Source: Bryobacterales bacterium (GTDB taxonomy: Bacteria > Acidobacteriota > Terriglobia > Bryobacterales > Bryobacteraceae). From it: 64,000 nucleotides of DNA. This document shows, in pieces, positions 1-8,293 of this stretch. How positions within the stretch are numbered: position 1 is the stretch's first letter; every line of letters starts with the position of its first letter. The stretch lies in NCBI GenBank assembly GCA_016721425.1, contig JADKID010000038.1:744001-808000 (forward strand), read 5' to 3'. The notes beneath the pieces are model-generated. The model saw nothing but the letters and a program-made list of their open reading frames with translations, searched no databases and was not told where the DNA came from. The translations under genes were made by a program, and so were the position numbers.

Positions 1-164
1 TCGCCGGGGGTGGCAAGGGAGCGGCCATCGGCGCTGGAGTCGGCGGCGCCGCCGGCGCTGGCAGCGTGCTGGCCACCAAGGGTCAGGATGCCGAGATTCC
101 CAGCGAGACCCGGCTGACGTTCCGGCTCAAGGAACCGGTTACCCTGACGGAGAAGTTGAACTAG
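1..164 (+). CDS. C-terminal fragment of a glycine-zipper envelope protein
   Basis: The window opens inside a reading frame that ends at the TAG at 162-164. The visible 53 residues start with a Gly/Ala-rich stretch with G-x-x-x-G spacing, typical of glycine-zipper segments in outer-membrane or periplasmic proteins. A polar tail follows that contains RLTFRLKEPVTL, a pattern seen at the end of many acidobacterial glycine-zipper proteins. The start lies upstream of the window, so size and signal peptide cannot be judged. Function is unknown; a membrane-inserting segment is inferred from composition only. Confidence 0.6.
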   Translation, partial: AGGGKGAAIGAGVGGAAGAGSVLATKGQDAEIPSETRLTFRLKEPVTLTEKLN

Positions 165-196
165 CGCGGACGCCCGCCGGGCGGCATCCAACAGCT

Positions 197-883
197 ATGA
201 GCCATGAAGGTCGGGTTTATTGTGTGCTGGCCGCCTCCAGCGCGATCGGGTCGGCGTTGGGCGAATTGCTGGAAAACGAGGGCGCCACCGTCCACCGCTT
301 GTCGCGCAGCCGCGATGCCCTGGACCTGACCAACTTCGCGGCGGTGGAGGCCGTCGTGACCGCGCTCGGCCGGCTGGACGGCCTGGTGAACTGCGCCGGC
401 AGCCTGCTGCTCAAACCGGCACATCTCACCACGCAGGCCGAATACGACGCCACCATTGCTGCGAGCCTGACAACGGCTTTCGCGGCGGTGCGCGCCGCGG
501 CGCGGGCGATGATGGGCAGCGGGGGCAGCATCGTGCTGGTGAGCTCGGCGGCGGCGCGCACCGGTCTGGCCAATCACGAGGCCATCGCGGCGGCCAAGGC
601 AGGTGTGATCGGGCTGACGCAATCGGCGGCGGCAAGCTATGCGGCGCGCGGCATCCGCGTGAACTGCGTGGCTCCGGGATTGGTCGAGACCCCTCTGGCG
701 GCGCGAATCACCGGCAACGAGGCGTCCTTGCAGGCATCGAAAGCGATGCACGCCCTGGGGCGGATCGGCCAGCCCGGCGACGTGGCTTCGGCCATCGCGT
801 GGCTGCTGGATCCGGCGAATTCGTGGATCACCGGGCAGGTGCTCGGTGTGGATGGCGGCTTGGGCACAATCCGGCCACGTTAG
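197..883 (+). CDS. SDR-family oxidoreductase with atypical active site
   Basis: This is a 228-residue short-chain dehydrogenase/reductase-like protein, cytosolic and of normal SDR length. The N-terminal Rossmann turn is present in the variant form AASSAIGSALG near residues 12-22, followed by basic residues (RLSRSRD) that would favour NADP(H). NCAG (about residue 61) and the SS pair before the active site are in place, and the C-terminal half has the usual V-N-x-V-A-P-G and W-x-T-G-Q-x-L-x-V-D-G-G elements. The expected YxxxK signature reads IAAAK, so the catalytic tyrosine is replaced by isoleucine. Substrate cannot be inferred. It starts at ATG 197, 32 bases after the preceding gene, with no strong ribosome-binding site. 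Confidence 0.88.
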   Translation: MSHEGRVYCVLAASSAIGSALGELLENEGATVHRLSRSRDALDLTNFAAVEAVVTALGRLDGLVNCAGSLLLKPAHLTTQAEYDATIAASLTTAFAAVRAAARAMMGSGGSIVLVSSAAARTGLANHEAIAAAKAGVIGLTQSAAASYAARGIRVNCVAPGLVETPLAARITGNEASLQASKAMHALGRIGQPGDVASAIAWLLDPANSWITGQVLGVDGGLGTIRPR

Positions 884-921
884 CTCAAACTTTGTCTCCG
901 CTAGTCGATACGTCAAGTATC

Positions 922-1350
922 ATGGCCTACATCGATTGGAGCCCGGACTATGATCTGGGTATTGCGGAGATAGACCGCCAGCACCGGCGACTCGTGGAGA
1001 TTGTGAACCGGCTGCACGACGCGATGGTGCAGCGCAGTCCCAAGAGCGCGATGCAGAGCGTGGTCTGCGACCTTGCTACCTATACGGAGTTCCATTTTGC
1101 CTACGAGGAACGGCTGATGCAGAGTATGGATCTGCCGGACTGGGAGGCGCATCGCAGCGAGCACAGGGTGCTGGCGCATGAGATCAGGTCTTTCGAGACG
1201 GATCTGGCCGTTGGCCGATTGAGCGTTTCGATGGACCTGATGGCGGTGCTGCAACGGTGGTTGCTCAACCATGTGCTGCACGCGGACCGCGAACTGGTGC
1301 AACACGCCAAAGGGCTGCGCGGCGGTGCCATCCTGGTGCTGAGCCGTTAA
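922..1350 (+). CDS. Bacteriohemerythrin
   Basis: This 142-residue single-domain hemerythrin is an oxygen-binding di-iron protein of the cytosol, implicated in O2 storage, sensing or delivery. The diagnostic pattern is visible in order: an early IDxQH, a FHFxxEE pair that supplies His and the bridging Glu, SEH, and a C-terminal WLLNHVLHxD. Length matches bacteriohemerythrins. ATG 922 is chosen because the domain begins at once (MAYIDWSPDYDLGI). The longer upstream open frame overlaps the SDR gene out of frame and has no homology. No sensor domain is fused, so a soluble O2 carrier is the simplest reading. Confidence 0.93.
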   Translation: MAYIDWSPDYDLGIAEIDRQHRRLVEIVNRLHDAMVQRSPKSAMQSVVCDLATYTEFHFAYEERLMQSMDLPDWEAHRSEHRVLAHEIRSFETDLAVGRLSVSMDLMAVLQRWLLNHVLHADRELVQHAKGLRGGAILVLSR

Positions 1351-1401
1351 GGGAACTTCAGCATTTTCGGCGGGTCCTGGTAGCCTGCTCACCCGAACAT
1401 T

Positions 1402-2418
1402 GTGACGCCAAACGGTCGCCGTCCGCATCAATCAATCGTGATGCCGCCTATCGCGTACAAACCGGCCGTGTGGATGAGTTGGGCGCTGCGCGCCGGCGTT
1501 TATAGCATAGGCTTCGCAGCGCTAGTGGTGCTCGCTCCAGACACATTCCTCCACGCGCTGGATCTGCCTGGCGGCGCCATGGCGGGCGCGGCCCTGGAAT
1601 TGTCCTACGTGGCAAGCCTTCTGACCGCCGTGATGGGGCTGGGCTATCTGCTCTCGGCCAGCGACGCGTTCCGCCACTGGCCCATCGTCATGATGGGCTT
1701 CCTGGCAAAAGTGGTAACCAGCTGCGGCATCGCCTGGGAAATCTCCGCCGGCCGCCTGCCCGTTTCGGCGGCGTGGCTGGCTGTGGTGGACGATCTCATC
1801 TGGCTGGTGCCGCTCGGGCTTATCCTGAATGGCGCGCACGAGGCGCTGCTGGGCCGCCGGCGCACTGTGCCCCAGGAGATCCTGCGCTTCGCCATGCGCC
1901 GCAAAACTCAACACGGCGTCACTCTGGACGAACTATCCCGCCTCTCGCCCACCTTGCTCGTCTTCCTGCGCCACGCCGGTTGCACTTTTTGCCGCGAGGC
2001 TCTCTCCGATCTGGCGGCGCGGCGCGCTGAAATCGAGGCCTCCGGCGTACGCCTGGTGCTCGTCCACATGAGCAGCGAAGAGAACGGCACACGTTTCTTC
2101 ACCAAATACGGCTTGCAGGACGTCGAAAAGATCAGCGATCCGGAACGCGCTCTCTACCGCGCCTTCGGCCTGCCGCGAGGCAGCTTCGGCGATCTCTTCG
2201 GGCCGCGCGTGTGGCTGCGCGGCTTCCAGGCCGGCGTACTCGGACGCCACGGCGTGGGCGCTCTGGCCGGCGATGGCTTTCAGATGCCGGGCGTGTTCCT
2301 GCTGTTCCACGGCGAAATCGTGCGCAGCTACCGGCACCAGAGCGCTTCAGACCGCCCTGATTACCTCTCCCTCGTCACCGGCCACAACTACGCAGCACCG
2401 GAGTTGCGCCAGCCCTAA
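1402..2418 (+). CDS. Membrane protein with C-terminal AhpC/TSA_2-like (SelL-type) thioredoxin fold
   Basis: The 338-residue protein has two parts. Residues about 25-150 form four hydrophobic segments resembling small DoxX-like membrane modules. Residues about 165-330 form a thioredoxin-fold domain of the AhpC-TSA_2/peroxiredoxin-like 2 (SelL) type, with HAGCTFCREAL as the redox motif; the CxxC sits where SelL proteins carry U/CxxU/C. A membrane-tethered thiol oxidoreductase facing the cytosol is inferred. The start is uncertain: GTG 1402 opens the frame, but ATG 1441 (MPPIAYK) is equally reasonable and gives 325 residues. The M50 protease gene follows 36 bases later, so the two may be co-transcribed. 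Confidence 0.75.
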   Translation: MTPNGRRPHQSIVMPPIAYKPAVWMSWALRAGVYSIGFAALVVLAPDTFLHALDLPGGAMAGAALELSYVASLLTAVMGLGYLLSASDAFRHWPIVMMGFLAKVVTSCGIAWEISAGRLPVSAAWLAVVDDLIWLVPLGLILNGAHEALLGRRRTVPQEILRFAMRRKTQHGVTLDELSRLSPTLLVFLRHAGCTFCREALSDLAARRAEIEASGVRLVLVHMSSEENGTRFFTKYGLQDVEKISDPERALYRAFGLPRGSFGDLFGPRVWLRGFQAGVLGRHGVGALAGDGFQMPGVFLLFHGEIVRSYRHQSASDRPDYLSLVTGHNYAAPELRQP

Positions 2419-2454
2419 GTATTTGTCCTGCCGAAGGAATATGATGGCTGATTG

Positions 2455-3573
2455 ATGAATTCTCAGGACGATAATCCCAGACAGACGCAGAGGGCGCCGG
2501 GCTCGTTGGGCTTGATCAGACTCTTTGGCATCCCGGTACGCTTCCACTTTACGTTCTGGCTGGTGGCAGTCTGGCTGATCTACATCGGTGTCACGGCCAA
2601 GCAGAGCATCGCAGGCAGCACCCTCTATGTGCTGATCCTCTTCCTCTCCGTGCTCTTCCACGAGGCCGGCCACGCCCTGGCGGCGCGCCATTACGGCATT
2701 CAGACTCTGGAGATCGTGATGCTCCCCCTGGGCGGTCTCTCGCGCCTGGAGCGGCAGCCGGTGCCCTCCGAGGAGTTCTGGGTGGCGCTCGCCGGCCCGA
2801 TGGTGAATTTCGTTGCGGGCGGCGGCCTGCTGGCCTGGACGTATTTGCAGGGCGCGATGCCGGCGCTGGCCCATTGGCAGCAGCCCACCGACGCCAATCT
2901 CATTCCGCGCCTGGCGGTGGCCAATCTGATCCTGGCGTTCTTCAATCTGCTGCCCGCGTTTCCCATGGATGGCGGGCGCGTGGTGCGGGCGCTGCTGGCG
3001 GGCAGCCGGCCCGTGGAGGAAGCCACGCGGATGACCGCCCGCCTGGGCACCGGCCTGGCAGCGATGATCGGCCTCTATGGGCTGCTCTCCGCCAACTTCC
3101 TGCTGGTCTTTCTGGCGTTCTTCATTTACGTGGGGGCCACTCAGGAATCCATGGCGGTTTCGGCGCAGGTGCTGATCCGCGGGGCTTTGGTGCGGGAGGC
3201 GATGATTACGGACTACCGCACTCTGAATCACGGCGACACCATCCGCGACGCGGCCAGCCTTCTCCTGGCCACCTCACAACAGGACTTCCCCGTTCTGGCC
3301 GGAGAGCAGGTGGCGGGGTTGTTGCACAGGACGGCCCTGATGAGAGCCATGGCCAGCGACGGTCCGGATGGCTATGTGGCCGGGGCGATGGAGCGCGATT
3401 TCGCCCGCCTGGCGGCCGAACAATCGCTCGAAGAGGCAGCCCCGCTTGTGAAGGACGGATGCGCGCTGGTATTTGACGGAGACCGGCTGGCGGGTATGCT
3501 GACATCCGAAAACCTGAGTGAATTCATGGTGTTGCGCCAGATCCGGTTGTCCGCGGGAAAATCGAATGTCTAA
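2455..3573 (+). CDS. Site-2 protease family (M50) membrane metalloprotease with CBS-like tail
   Basis: This 372-residue polytopic protein carries both zinc-site motifs of M50 intramembrane proteases: HEAGH at about residues 69-73, and NLLPAFPMDGGRV at about 164-176 with the third zinc ligand Asp. Around six hydrophobic segments precede a soluble tail (about 245-360) that resembles a CBS pair, as in SpoIVFB-like and Rip3-like members. It would cleave transmembrane substrates within the inner membrane, with the tail sensing a nucleotide or state signal; the substrate is unknown. ATG 2455 directly follows an in-frame TTG; the ATG is the better start. Its stop overlaps the next start, so translation is probably coupled. 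Confidence 0.9.
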   Translation: MNSQDDNPRQTQRAPGSLGLIRLFGIPVRFHFTFWLVAVWLIYIGVTAKQSIAGSTLYVLILFLSVLFHEAGHALAARHYGIQTLEIVMLPLGGLSRLERQPVPSEEFWVALAGPMVNFVAGGGLLAWTYLQGAMPALAHWQQPTDANLIPRLAVANLILAFFNLLPAFPMDGGRVVRALLAGSRPVEEATRMTARLGTGLAAMIGLYGLLSANFLLVFLAFFIYVGATQESMAVSAQVLIRGALVREAMITDYRTLNHGDTIRDAASLLLATSQQDFPVLAGEQVAGLLHRTALMRAMASDGPDGYVAGAMERDFARLAAEQSLEEAAPLVKDGCALVFDGDRLAGMLTSENLSEFMVLRQIRLSAGKSNV

Positions 3574-4888
3574 ACCAGATGTACTGATCGTGGGAGCCGG
3601 TTTGGCCGGCTTATGCTGTGCCCGCCAGTTGCAGAAGGAAGGCGTCTCCTTCCAGATCGTCGATGCGTCGGACGCCGCCGGCGGCAGGGTGCGCACAGAC
3701 CAGCTCGATGGTTTTCTGCTGGACCGCGGTTTTCAGGTGCTCCAGACCGCCTACCCGGAGGCGCTGGCCCAGTTGGACTATGAATCCTTGAGCCTACACC
3801 CGTTTGTGAACGGCGCCATGGTCCGCCACAACGGGAGTTTTCACCGCATGACCGATCCGTGGCGCGAGTCCGGTACCTTTCTGGCTAACGCCATGTCGCC
3901 GGCGACGCACTTCCGGGACAAGATCCGCATGTGGCAACTGCGCCGCGATGTAATGGGCAAGTCAATCGAAGAGATCTTTGATGCTCCCGAGACCAGCACG
4001 CGCCAGGCCCTCCTGCGTCGCGGGTTTTCGCGCAGAGCCACGGACCGTTTCTTCAAGCCATTCCTCGGCGGTGTGATGCTGGATTCAAAGCTCGCGGTTT
4101 CCAGCCGCATGCTCGAATTTGTATTCAAGATGTTCAGCGAGGGCGATGCGGCCCTGCCGGCCGCGGGCATGCAGTCTATTCCGGATCAGTTGGCCGCCGC
4201 ATTGCCGGAAGGCGCCATCCAGTTTCATCAGAGGGTGAAAGCCGTGGCGCCGGGACGGCTGGAAATGGCGGACGAAGCGGTGTTGGAGGCGGGCTCGATT
4301 GTGGTGGCCACCGACGGGCCGGAGGCGTCCCGATTGCTCGGCTACGAACGGTCCGTGCCTTCGCGCAGCGTCTGCTGCCTGTACTTCGCGGCCAAAGAGC
4401 CGCCGGTGGATGAGCCCATCCTGGTGCTCAGCGGGAGCACCCGCGGGCCCATCAACAACGTCGCCGTCCCAAACCTGGTGGCGCCTGGCTACGCACCGAA
4501 AGGCGAGTTTCTGATCTCAGTCACGATCGTCGGCATGCCCAGCCGCGATGACCAGGCTGTGGTCACGCAGGTCCGGTCCCAGATGAAGCGCTGGTGGGGC
4601 CTGGTGGCGGAAGAGTGGCGGTTCTTGCGAATGTACCGCATCGAACATGGCCTGCCGGTGATGGTGTCGATGGACCCCTTCCGGGCGGCGCGCGTGAAGC
4701 CAGGGCTCTACGCCTGTGGAGATCACCGCTCCACGCCTTCCATCCACGGTGCCATGGAGAGCGGGCGCCTGGCCGCCGAGACGCTGATCCGGGACCTGAG
4801 AGGCGAGCCGGACCCCGTCACCGAGCGGGACTTGCGGGCGCGGGCGCAGGCCGAGGAGCGGGCCCGGCAGGAAGAGGACGACGACTGA
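3566..4888 (+). CDS. FAD-dependent amine oxidase/phytoene desaturase-like oxidoreductase
   Basis: A 440-residue flavoprotein. The N-terminal dinucleotide-binding loop VGAGLAGL and the following GGRVRT (FAD ribityl contact) are clear. The C-terminal FAD signature reads YACGDHRSTPSIHGAMESG. The middle resembles the protoporphyrinogen oxidase/amine oxidase fold. Such proteins oxidise amines, carotenoids or porphyrins; the substrate cannot be told here, and no carotenoid or heme genes adjoin. ATG 3566 overlaps the M50 stop by 8 bases, and the TGA overlaps the next ATG (TGATG), so the three genes form a tight operon. The upstream extension of the frame lies inside the M50 gene and is not expected to be translated. 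Confidence 0.87.
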   Translation: MSKPDVLIVGAGLAGLCCARQLQKEGVSFQIVDASDAAGGRVRTDQLDGFLLDRGFQVLQTAYPEALAQLDYESLSLHPFVNGAMVRHNGSFHRMTDPWRESGTFLANAMSPATHFRDKIRMWQLRRDVMGKSIEEIFDAPETSTRQALLRRGFSRRATDRFFKPFLGGVMLDSKLAVSSRMLEFVFKMFSEGDAALPAAGMQSIPDQLAAALPEGAIQFHQRVKAVAPGRLEMADEAVLEAGSIVVATDGPEASRLLGYERSVPSRSVCCLYFAAKEPPVDEPILVLSGSTRGPINNVAVPNLVAPGYAPKGEFLISVTIVGMPSRDDQAVVTQVRSQMKRWWGLVAEEWRFLRMYRIEHGLPVMVSMDPFRAARVKPGLYACGDHRSTPSIHGAMESGRLAAETLIRDLRGEPDPVTERDLRARAQAEERARQEEDDD

Positions 4889-5337
4889 TGGCGCCCCTTC
4901 TGGCCGCACACGCCGGGGCGACGCTCTTTATGGTGGGGCTGATCTGGTTTGTCCAGGTGGTCCACTATCCTCTGTTTGGGATAGTGGGCGCAGACGGTTT
5001 TGCCGGCTACGAGCGGGCGCACACCGGGCTCACCACCATCGTAGTGGGGCCGCCGATGCTGGTGGAACTGGGGAGCGCCGTGCTCATCCTGCTCTGGCGT
5101 CCGGTTTCGTGGCCGCTCTGGGCAGCGTGGTTGGGGCTGGCGCTGCTGGCCGTAATCTGGGCATCCACCCTGTTTCTACAGGTGCCGCGCCATGGCGACC
5201 TTTCGGCCGGTTTTGCCCCTGACGCGCACCGCGCCCTGGTGGCTACCAACTGGATCCGCACCGTGGCCTGGACGCTGCGCGGCGCGATGGTGCTGTATTT
5301 TTCGTTCCTAGCGGGCCAAGCCCACCCGCCTGCGTAG
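4888..5337 (+). CDS. Small four-helix integral membrane protein, DUF1772-like
   Basis: A 149-residue hydrophobic protein with four predicted membrane helices (about residues 5-25, 48-68, 75-95 and 128-145). Conserved-looking features include the HYPLFGIVG segment after helix 1 and a TNWIRTVAW segment before the last helix, as in DUF1772-type membrane proteins (anthrone oxygenase-like). No function is assigned. It starts at the ATG that overlaps the stop of the flavoprotein gene, making it the last gene of the M50-flavoprotein operon. Its 3' end overlaps the convergent regulator gene by about 30 bases. Confidence 0.75.
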   Translation: MAPLLAAHAGATLFMVGLIWFVQVVHYPLFGIVGADGFAGYERAHTGLTTIVVGPPMLVELGSAVLILLWRPVSWPLWAAWLGLALLAVIWASTLFLQVPRHGDLSAGFAPDAHRALVATNWIRTVAWTLRGAMVLYFSFLAGQAHPPA

Positions 5338-7173
5338 CGCCTCAAATCGCTGGTCGCGCCGCACGCTCTTGAAGTGGGGTTCGGCATCCAGAAAGAGCAC
5401 CTCGGATTCGTGTCGTTCAACGGCTGCCGAGAGCAGAGCGATGGCCTTTTCGCGCTCTCCGAGGCCCAGTACCAGAATCGCCCGATGCGTTTCGCTGCGC
5501 GGACCGCTCTCCATCTCCGCCAGCAGCTGGCGAGCCTCTTGGGTGCGGCCGGCTGCGGCCAAGGCAAATCCCAGCCGGCCTGCGATCTCAGGTTCGGCCT
5601 TCCCGCCCGGGATGGCTTGGCGGTATTCGGGAATGCTCTTCGCCGGTTCACCGGAAGCGCTCAGGATGGCGCCGGCCAGAAAGTGGGCGCTGCGGCTTTG
5701 GGGTGCGATCTCGAGAATTCGGCGCGCCTCGGCGAGAGCTTCCGCGTAGCGCCCGGCAGCATAGAGAGCCACGCCGAGATCGTTGGCCGTGGCCAGGCCC
5801 AGTGGGTCCAGCTCCCGCGCCCGGAGCATCTCCGCCACCGCTTCCTCATGCCTGCTGCGGCTCATCAGCAGCAGCGCATAGCCTTGGTGCGTGCGGCCCA
5901 GGCTGGGGGCCAACCGCAGCGACTCGCGATAGAGCGTCTCGGCTGAGGATGCGTCCCAATCCACCAGAAAGGCGATGCGCGCCTGCACGGCGAGGATCTC
6001 CGGAGTCGTGGGATTGTACCGGCGGGCCTGCTCGGCCTCGCGCCGCGCCGCGGCAAAGGCGGCCGGCGCCTGATCGTAATCGTGAAACCCGGTGGTGAGC
6101 CAGGAATCAGCCAGGGCGGCACGGGCCCGCACATGCGAGGGATCCTCTTGGATGGCCTGCTGGAACGCCACGCGCGCCTCTGCGACGCGACCCGGATCTT
6201 GCTGGTTGCGCAGATACAGGCCGCGCAAGTAAGCGTCGTGGGCCGATGTGACCGAGGGCTTGCCGGCGCCAGCATCCGCGGCGGCCGGGGCGACGTGTAG
6301 AGAAAGTGTGGCGGCGCGGGCGATCTCTTCCGGCAGAGCCTCCAGTTGAGCGCCGCCGCGCAGATAGTGGTCTGACCAGATAATGGTGGACGTCTCGCCA
6401 TCCGTGATATGCGCGGTGATCGACCACGCTTTGGGTGCCGGGCCGTCGGTCTGACGCAGCGAGCCCGAAAGCAGATAGCGGACGCCCAACCGGCGCGCCC
6501 ACTCGCCCGCTTCGTGCTCCAGCGTCGATCGGCCTGCCGGGCTGGCTGCCACCCGCAGCGCCGGCGTCCGGGCTAGCATCACCGTCAGTTCCTCGGTCAG
6601 GCCGGCGGCGAGATAGTCGTACTCGGCCTGGCCGGATAGGTTCTCGAATGGTAGAACAGCCAGGCGGAGTGGGGGCGCTGGCCGCCGGTACCAGAATGCC
6701 GCAGCAAAAAGCGCCACCGTGATTGCCACCACCAGGGTCACAGCCGCGGCCGCGGGCACTCTCCAGGCTCGTGCCGGCCGGTCCGGCGCGACAGAAGCCT
6801 CCGGTGGCGGAGGCGCCTTCCAGGTGAAGCCCGGGGCGTAGCGGCCCTTGGGAATGGTGATCCGCAGCGCATCGTCAATCCCCTCCGAAGCGTAGTAGCG
6901 GTCCAGGTGTTGGCGAAGATTGCGAACCTGCACCCGCACCAGGGCGTCAGCTTGCGGATTCCAGTTCGATCCCCGGCCAAATACCTCCAGAGCGATCAGC
7001 GACTCCTTGATCTGATCCGCCCGGCCCTGCAACGCCTCTTCCACCAGCCACGCCAGCAACTGCCGGAGCCGTTCCGCCTCGGCGAATCCGCCCGAACAGA
7101 GGATCTGACGCAGCGCGCTCCGGATCTCCGCCGGGGCCGGCGCATCGGGCAACTGAGTCTCGTTTGCTGGCAC
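5308..7173 (-). CDS. Membrane-anchored wHTH regulator with FlgO-like and TPR domains
   Basis: The 621-residue protein has a winged-helix DNA-binding domain at residues about 15-120 (CadC/OmpR-like, ending IPKGRYAPGF), one membrane helix at about 143-165, a FlgO/adenylate-cyclase-associated domain (LAVLPFENLSG at about 174 onward), and a C-terminal solenoid of TPR repeats from about 300. This architecture is abundant in Acidobacteriota. It suggests a one-component regulator that binds DNA from the membrane and samples periplasmic signals with its TPR half. Start ATG 7173 precedes the domain directly. The target genes are unknown; the 340-bp gap upstream may include its own promoter. Confidence 0.83.
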   Translation of the reverse strand: MPANETQLPDAPAPAEIRSALRQILCSGGFAEAERLRQLLAWLVEEALQGRADQIKESLIALEVFGRGSNWNPQADALVRVQVRNLRQHLDRYYASEGIDDALRITIPKGRYAPGFTWKAPPPPEASVAPDRPARAWRVPAAAAVTLVVAITVALFAAAFWYRRPAPPLRLAVLPFENLSGQAEYDYLAAGLTEELTVMLARTPALRVAASPAGRSTLEHEAGEWARRLGVRYLLSGSLRQTDGPAPKAWSITAHITDGETSTIIWSDHYLRGGAQLEALPEEIARAATLSLHVAPAAADAGAGKPSVTSAHDAYLRGLYLRNQQDPGRVAEARVAFQQAIQEDPSHVRARAALADSWLTTGFHDYDQAPAAFAAARREAEQARRYNPTTPEILAVQARIAFLVDWDASSAETLYRESLRLAPSLGRTHQGYALLLMSRSRHEEAVAEMLRARELDPLGLATANDLGVALYAAGRYAEALAEARRILEIAPQSRSAHFLAGAILSASGEPAKSIPEYRQAIPGGKAEPEIAGRLGFALAAAGRTQEARQLLAEMESGPRSETHRAILVLGLGEREKAIALLSAAVERHESEVLFLDAEPHFKSVRRDQRFEALRRRVGLAR

Positions 7174-7513
7174 GTGCTACTCTCCCACGGGATCCCCAGC
7201 CGGGCTTGCCCGTTTTCCCCGGGCCGGATGTTAAGAGCTGCTTTCACTAACGTCTGTAAGTGACTCACAGCGCGTAACCTTTGCCGTCTTTACGGTAAAA
7301 GGATAAACTGATCTGGAATTTGAGTCAATCCACATCTATGATGGTTGCCAGAACACGGCAGGCACTGCCTGACCGCGGACTGAAATGGGGGCGAGCCCCC
7401 CCTGAGCCCGGATCCTGAGCGTAGCGCCGCCTCGGGTCTCTATCCAGGAGTCCCGAGAGGACGGAGGAGTGGCGTAGGAGGGTCGCCAGGTTCCGGGCGG
7501 CTGGTGGTGGCCG
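7174..7513. other. Intergenic region without a recognised gene
   Basis: No credible gene was seen in these 340 bases on either strand. There is an imperfect inverted repeat around 7268-7300 (cctttgccgt / acggtaaaagg), close to the divergent-facing start of the wHTH regulator and so a possible operator. A GC hairpin (gggggcgagccccc) lies at about 7387-7401. Neither is followed by a T-run, so neither is a convincing terminator. Confidence 0.4.
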
Positions 7514-8293
7514 CTACTCGGTCACTTGCACAGTTTCGATCTCGAACATCCGCTTCCTGCCGTTGCTCAGCACTCTGCCGTGAAATTTCAGAGATCCGTT
7601 GATGAGCATCCCCACCGGTTTGTCGATCGGATAGTCGAACGCCAGCACGTCCCCATCACTCAACTCGAGCATCTGCTCCACCGTCAGCGTGGGGCCTTGC
7701 AGCCGCGAGTCCATCTTCAGGATCGAAGGCTTCAGCAGCTTCAGCATCCGCACGCGCTCTTCTTCCGTCGATTCCGACTTCCGCACCGACCATTGCTGGT
7801 CGAACTTCTGGCGCAGCATCTTGATGATGATCGAGGGGATGCCCAGGTTCATCATGCCCGCCACATCGCCAATGCGGATCTCCATCCCCACCGTGACGAC
7901 AGCCTCGTTCGGCGCCAGGATCTGCAAGAGTTGTGGCTCCGTCTCGTGCGTCTCGATGGCGAAGTTGATGTGCGAGATGGGGCTCCACGCCTCTTTCAGA
8001 TCGTGGAGGATGATGCGGAACAGTCCGTCGAGGATCGATTGCTCAATCTCCGTGATCTCGCGGTTGGTCTTGAACGCAGTCTTGCCGGATCCGCCCAGCA
8101 GCATCTCCAGGATGGGGTACACCATCGAGGGGTTCATTTCCAGCACGGCGCTGCCGTCAAACGGGCGCATCCCCAGGCTCACGATGCAGGTGGGCGCCGG
8201 CAGGCACTGCGAAAACTCCAGAAACGAGAGCTGCTCCACCGAGATCAGGTTCACCATCACGTAGGCGCGCAGATACGCCGACAGGCTGGATGC
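7514..8293 (-). pseudogene. fliM: Flagellar motor switch protein FliM, 5'-truncated
   Basis: About 248 residues match the middle and C-terminal parts of FliM: the CheC-like middle domain (SVEQLSFLEF..., MNPSMVYPILEMLLGG) and the FliN/SpoA-like C-terminal domain (LTVEQMLELSDGDVL...GRVL). Family-type sequence is still readable upstream to 8293 (SLSAYLRAYV), where it meets an in-frame TGA at 8294-8296. The N-terminal CheY-binding motif and first helices, about 75-85 residues of a normal ~330-residue FliM, are absent in all three frames. They are replaced by the divergently transcribed mtaB gene, whose ATG lies at 8290. GTG 8260 or ATG 8257 could still start a fragment. No other flagellar gene adjoins. 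Probably a remnant. Confidence 0.82.

Noticed and set aside
220..921. Long in-frame extension upstream of the hemerythrin start
   Set aside because: It overlaps the SDR gene in another frame, is Arg/Gly-rich without domain resemblance, and the hemerythrin domain begins right at ATG 922.
7387..7401. GC hairpin gggggcgagccccc as a terminator
   Set aside because: No T-run follows on either strand, and it is about 110 bases downstream of no gene end on the plus strand.
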